A stretch of DNA of 15,957 nt from Mesoaciditoga sp964503355 (lineage in GTDB: Bacteria > Thermotogota > Thermotogae > Mesoaciditogales > Mesoaciditogaceae): assembly GCA_964503355.1 (NCBI GenBank), contig CAZCZS010000040.1:1-15957 (forward strand), in the 5' to 3' direction. The notes below the pieces were generated by a model. The model saw only the letters and a program-made list of their open reading frames with translations, had not been told where the DNA came from and ran no database searches. Of this stretch, positions 13,355 through 15,957 are shown one piece after another. The position numbers and the translations under genes were made by a program. Position 1 is the stretch's first letter. Each line of letters opens with the position of its first letter.

Positions 13355-13530
13355 AGTTAAGGGTTGAGTTGGTTAGAAGTCCGATAGGTTTCAAGTACGA
13401 TCAGAGAAGGACGGTCAAAGCCTTAGGACTTAAGAAGATGCACAGTGTCGTTGAAGTTGAAGACACTCCACAGATTCGTGGAATGATATTCAAGATTTCG
13501 CATTTGCTCAAAGTTGAAGAAATCAAGTAA
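13351..13530 (+). CDS. rpmD: 50S ribosomal protein L30
   Basis: L30 is a small 23S rRNA-binding protein of the 50S subunit, present only in some bacterial lineages. The 59-residue product begins MKLRVELVRSPIGFKYDQ and continues RRTVKALGLKKMHSVVEVEDT and IRGMIFKISHLLKVEEI. These match the family: the RSPIG turn, the KALGLKKM helix, and the PxIRGMIxKVxHLV-type C-terminus. It starts inside the rpsE stop codon (ATGA), with GAAGGAG (13333-13339) some way upstream, so coupling to rpsE is likely. Position between rpsE and rplO is canonical. Confidence 0.95.
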   Translation: MKLRVELVRSPIGFKYDQRRTVKALGLKKMHSVVEVEDTPQIRGMIFKISHLLKVEEIK

Positions 13531-13542
13531 GGAGGATTTCCT

Positions 13543-13986
13543 ATGAATCTAAATGAGATAATACCAACTCCAGGTTCTCGAAAGAAGAAGAAAGTGCTTG
13601 GAAGAGGTAGGAGTTCAGGTCACGGTAAGACTGCCACACGTGGTACAAAAGGGCAAGGTTCAAGAAAAAGCGGAAACGTGAGGCCGGGTTTTGAAGGCGG
13701 TCAAATGCCGATATACAGGCGTTTGCCCAAACGTGGATTTAAGAATTTCAATCAGAAGATATACGTGGCTGTAAACGTTTCTAAGTTAAACGATACGTTC
13801 AAAGAGAACGAGGAAGTTTCTCCTGAAGCGTTGTTGAAAAAAGGAATTATAAAGAAAATAGAGGATGGGGTAAAAATTCTTGGGGACGGAACGATAACCA
13901 AACCACTTGTCGTTAAAGCACATGCTTTCAGTGCTATGGCAAAAGAGAAGATAGAAGCGGCGGGTGGAAAGACAGAGGTGATATAA
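13543..13986 (+). CDS. rplO: 50S ribosomal protein L15
   Basis: L15 is a late-assembly 50S protein that threads a long basic N-terminal arm into 23S rRNA. The 147-residue product has that arm, with RKKKKVLGRGRSSGHGKTATRGTKGQGSR at residues 13-41 and GFEGGQMPIYRRLPKRGFKN (about 50-69). A globular C-terminal domain follows, with the conserved KPLVVKAHAFSAMAKEKIEAAGG. The start is ATG 13543, 7 bases after GGAGG (13531-13535), which directly follows the rpmD stop. A 4-bp hairpin (AGGA 13530-13533, TCCT 13539-13542) covers part of that site. Confidence 0.98.
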   Translation: MNLNEIIPTPGSRKKKKVLGRGRSSGHGKTATRGTKGQGSRKSGNVRPGFEGGQMPIYRRLPKRGFKNFNQKIYVAVNVSKLNDTFKENEEVSPEALLKKGIIKKIEDGVKILGDGTITKPLVVKAHAFSAMAKEKIEAAGGKTEVI

Positions 13987-13988
13987 AA

Positions 13989-15290
13989 GTGTGGAATGCG
14001 CTCAAGAACTCTTTCAAGATCCCAGAATTAAGAAGCAGAATACTTTTCACCTTCGCTATGTTGGCGGTTTTCAGATTGGGAATATACATTCCGGTTCCAG
14101 GGATAAACCTTCATCAATGGTCTCAATTCTTTGAAGGCATAACGCGTGGAACGGGGGGAGGTCTTTTTACCCTTTTCAACGCTTTTGCCGGTGGAGCTGT
14201 AAGGAAGATGTCCATATTCACGATGAGCGTTACACCTTACATAAACGCCTCCATCATCCTTCAACTTTTGATGGCGGTCATGCCGTCTCTTAAAGAATTG
14301 GCGAAAGAAGGAGAACATGGAAGACAGAAAATAGAAAAATACACGAGGGAACTCACCCTTGTTTTGGCTGTACTTCAAGGCTTGATCATGTCTGTTTTCA
14401 TAGCCGTTGGAAATCCGGCTTTCATCACCCCAGGCATGAACAGAATCACCTTCATCATCCTCGCTACCACGAGTATGATAGCGGGCAGTATGTTCTTACT
14501 TTGGCTTGGTGAAAGAATAACGGATAAAGGAATAGGTAACGGCATATCCGTTTTGATCTTCGCCGGGGTTGTCGCGACTTATCCTTATTACATAGGTCAA
14601 ATGGTGATATCCAACATTGGAATAGTCGCGTGGACGCTCTTTGCCTTGATCTTCGTGGCAACGGTTGTTGGATTGATCTACATAATGCAAGGTGAAAGAA
14701 GAGTTATGGTTCAGTACGCCAAGAGAGTCGTGGGAAGAAAGATGTACGGTGGTCAATCCACTTACATACCCATAAAGGTAAACCAGGGTGGAGTTATTCC
14801 TATAATATTCGCCGTGGCCATAGTTATGATTCCAGCGATGATAGCGCAATTCGCCAAAAATTACACCCTTGAACGAATATTTGGATTCAATTCCATTTTG
14901 TACATCACAACTTACGCTTTGTTGGTTTTCTTCTTCACGTACTTTTACAGCGCTTTAACCTTTGATGTCCATGAAGTTTCCGATAACATCAAAGAATACG
15001 GGGGATTTATTCCCGGGATTAGACCCGGCAGACCGACGGAAACGTATCTTTCCAAAGTTTTAACCAGAGTGACATTCGTTGGAGCTTTGGCACTTGTGGG
15101 AATTGCGTTGTTACCGAACTTAACCTCCGCAGTCGTTGGTGTGGCGAGCGCTCAATACATCGTCGGTGGCGTGGGTATGATGATAGCGGTTGGAGTTGCC
15201 CTGGATGTCGTTCAACAGATGGAAGCTCACCTTATAATGAGGCACTACGAAGGATTTATCAAAAAAGGAAGATTAAAGGGACGAATGTGA
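13989..15290 (+). CDS. secY: Protein translocase subunit SecY
   Basis: SecY forms the channel of the SecYEG complex in the cytoplasmic membrane, through which unfolded proteins are exported or inserted. The 433-residue product is full length, with ten hydrophobic segments expected: the first is near residues 17-35 (RILFTFAMLAVFRLGIYIP) and the last near 395-412 (QYIVGGVGMMIAVGVALDV). Signatures include the FNAFAGGA region (about 62-69, plug side), MSVTPYINASII, the cytoplasmic loop ERRVMVQYAKR, and GGFIPGIRPG (C5 loop, SecA and ribosome contact). The start is GTG, 8 bases after GAGGTG (13975-13980), two bases after rplO. The TGA stop shares its A with the adk ATG. Confidence 0.97.
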   Translation: MWNALKNSFKIPELRSRILFTFAMLAVFRLGIYIPVPGINLHQWSQFFEGITRGTGGGLFTLFNAFAGGAVRKMSIFTMSVTPYINASIILQLLMAVMPSLKELAKEGEHGRQKIEKYTRELTLVLAVLQGLIMSVFIAVGNPAFITPGMNRITFIILATTSMIAGSMFLLWLGERITDKGIGNGISVLIFAGVVATYPYYIGQMVISNIGIVAWTLFALIFVATVVGLIYIMQGERRVMVQYAKRVVGRKMYGGQSTYIPIKVNQGGVIPIIFAVAIVMIPAMIAQFAKNYTLERIFGFNSILYITTYALLVFFFTYFYSALTFDVHEVSDNIKEYGGFIPGIRPGRPTETYLSKVLTRVTFVGALALVGIALLPNLTSAVVGVASAQYIVGGVGMMIAVGVALDVVQQMEAHLIMRHYEGFIKKGRLKGRM

Positions 15291-15940
15291 TGAACATAGT
15301 GATGATGGGTCCTCCCGGTGCGGGAAAAGGTACACAGGCTAAGTTCCTGTCTCAGAAATTCGGTATCCCGCACATTTCAACGGGAGATATGCTAAGAGAA
15401 GAAATATCATCGGGAACACAGTTGGGCAAAAGAGTTGAAGAAATCATCAAGAGCGGCAAGCTCGTTCAGGATGATTTGATGATAGACATAATAAAAGAAA
15501 GGCTTTCTCGTGGCGACGTGGCAAATGGATTCATCCTTGATGGATTTCCGCGAACTCTCTCACAGGCAAAGGCGCTTGACGAATTGTTGAATTCGATCGA
15601 CAAAAGGGTGGAATATTCCATATACGTTGAAGTTCCGGAAAAGGTTATAGTCGAAAGACTCTCGGCGCGTCGCGTATGTCCTGCCTGTGGACGCATATAC
15701 AACATGATATCCAATCCTCCTCAGCGTGATGAAATTTGTGACGTATGCGGCGTTAAACTTGTCACGAGAGATGATGATAAACCGGAAACGGTGAGAGAGC
15801 GCTACAGGATATACACGGAGATGACAAAGCCTGTAATAGATTATTATCGAGATCGAAACGTTCTTTTTACAGTAGATGGTACTTTGAGTGTAGAAAAAGT
15901 TAGAGAAATGTTGTTGAATATAGTAGGTGGCACTAAATGA
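15290..15940 (+). CDS. adk: Adenylate kinase, long form with zinc LID
   Basis: Adk converts ATP and AMP reversibly to two ADP and balances the adenylate pool in the cytoplasm. From ATG 15290 the product has 216 residues. The P-loop is GPPGAGKGT (7-15), the AMP-binding segment STGDMLRE is at 30-37, and DGFPRT is at 84-89. The LID (about 126-163) carries Cys130, Cys133, Cys150 and Cys153, the zinc-binding form found in many Gram-positive and thermophilic bacteria. A GTG at 15287, one codon upstream, is possible, but the ATG forms the TGATG overlap with secY that favours coupled re-initiation. The ribosome binding site (AGGGA) is weak, in keeping with this. Confidence 0.96.
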   Translation: MNIVMMGPPGAGKGTQAKFLSQKFGIPHISTGDMLREEISSGTQLGKRVEEIIKSGKLVQDDLMIDIIKERLSRGDVANGFILDGFPRTLSQAKALDELLNSIDKRVEYSIYVEVPEKVIVERLSARRVCPACGRIYNMISNPPQRDEICDVCGVKLVTRDDDKPETVRERYRIYTEMTKPVIDYYRDRNVLFTVDGTLSVEKVREMLLNIVGGTK

Positions 15941-15957
15941 TAAGACTGAAAAGCGAA
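15937..15957 (+). CDS. map: Methionine aminopeptidase, first seven codons only
   Basis: An ATG overlapping the adk stop (ATGA) opens a frame reading MIRLKSE to the window edge. Type I methionine aminopeptidases commonly begin this way (MIxIKxxxEIExM), and map follows adk in the spc operon of many bacteria. The enzyme removes the initiator methionine from nascent proteins. Seven residues alone would not identify it; the call rests mainly on context. Confidence 0.65.

Noticed and set aside
1338..15940. Frameshifts, insertion sequences or a foreign gene inside the operon
   Set aside because: Every gene is full length against its family, order is canonical and no gap is large enough for an extra gene. 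I found no undescribed system within the coding part.

Overview
This window is the bacterial str-S10-spc ribosomal protein super-operon, read entirely on the + strand. It holds 27 complete protein genes and the first seven codons of a 28th. The protein sequences point to a member of the Thermotogota. EF-Tu has a GHIDHGKT P-loop rather than the commoner GHVDHGKT, EF-G has a VDEGNTTTDWM switch-I segment, and both read like the Thermotoga versions as I remember them. The moderate A+T content, frequent GTG starts and strong AGGAGG ribosome binding sites fit this. I cannot fix the genus from the sequence alone.

Layout. Positions 1-221 hold a degenerate tandem repeat array that begins with short palindromes resembling dispersed intergenic repeats. 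Positions 222-384 are A+T-rich and gene-free. A textbook sigma-70-type promoter (TTGACT, 17 bases, TACAAT) lies at 385-413. From there the order is rpsL, rpsG, fusA, tuf (str block); a G/C-rich hairpin with a short T run at 4640-4671; rpsJ, rplC, rplD, rplW, rplB, rpsS, rplV, rpsC, rplP, rpmC, rpsQ (S10 block); rplN, rplX, rplE, rpsN, rpsH, rplF, rplR, rpsE, rpmD, rplO, secY, adk (spc block); then the start of map at the right edge. Gaps after the first gene are at most 52 bases and several genes overlap. The 59-residue rpmD gene is included.

The genes work together to make the ribosome (11 small-subunit and 12 large-subunit proteins), drive elongation on it (EF-Tu and EF-G), export its products (SecY), and supply adenylate-pool balance and N-terminal methionine removal (Adk, Map). 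All genes appear intact. Gene order is canonical and I found no foreign insertion or new system inside the operon.

The parts worth a second look are small and mostly non-coding: the upstream repeat array; the unusually long spacing between ribosome binding site and start of rpsL; the tuf-rpsJ hairpin; a perfect 9-bp hairpin across the rplX stop codon just ahead of rplE, close to where S8 controls the E. coli spc operon; and small hairpins that cover ribosome binding sites. For nine genes the first possible in-frame start is not the best one. I moved the start using ribosome-binding-site position and family N-termini, and each entry says so.
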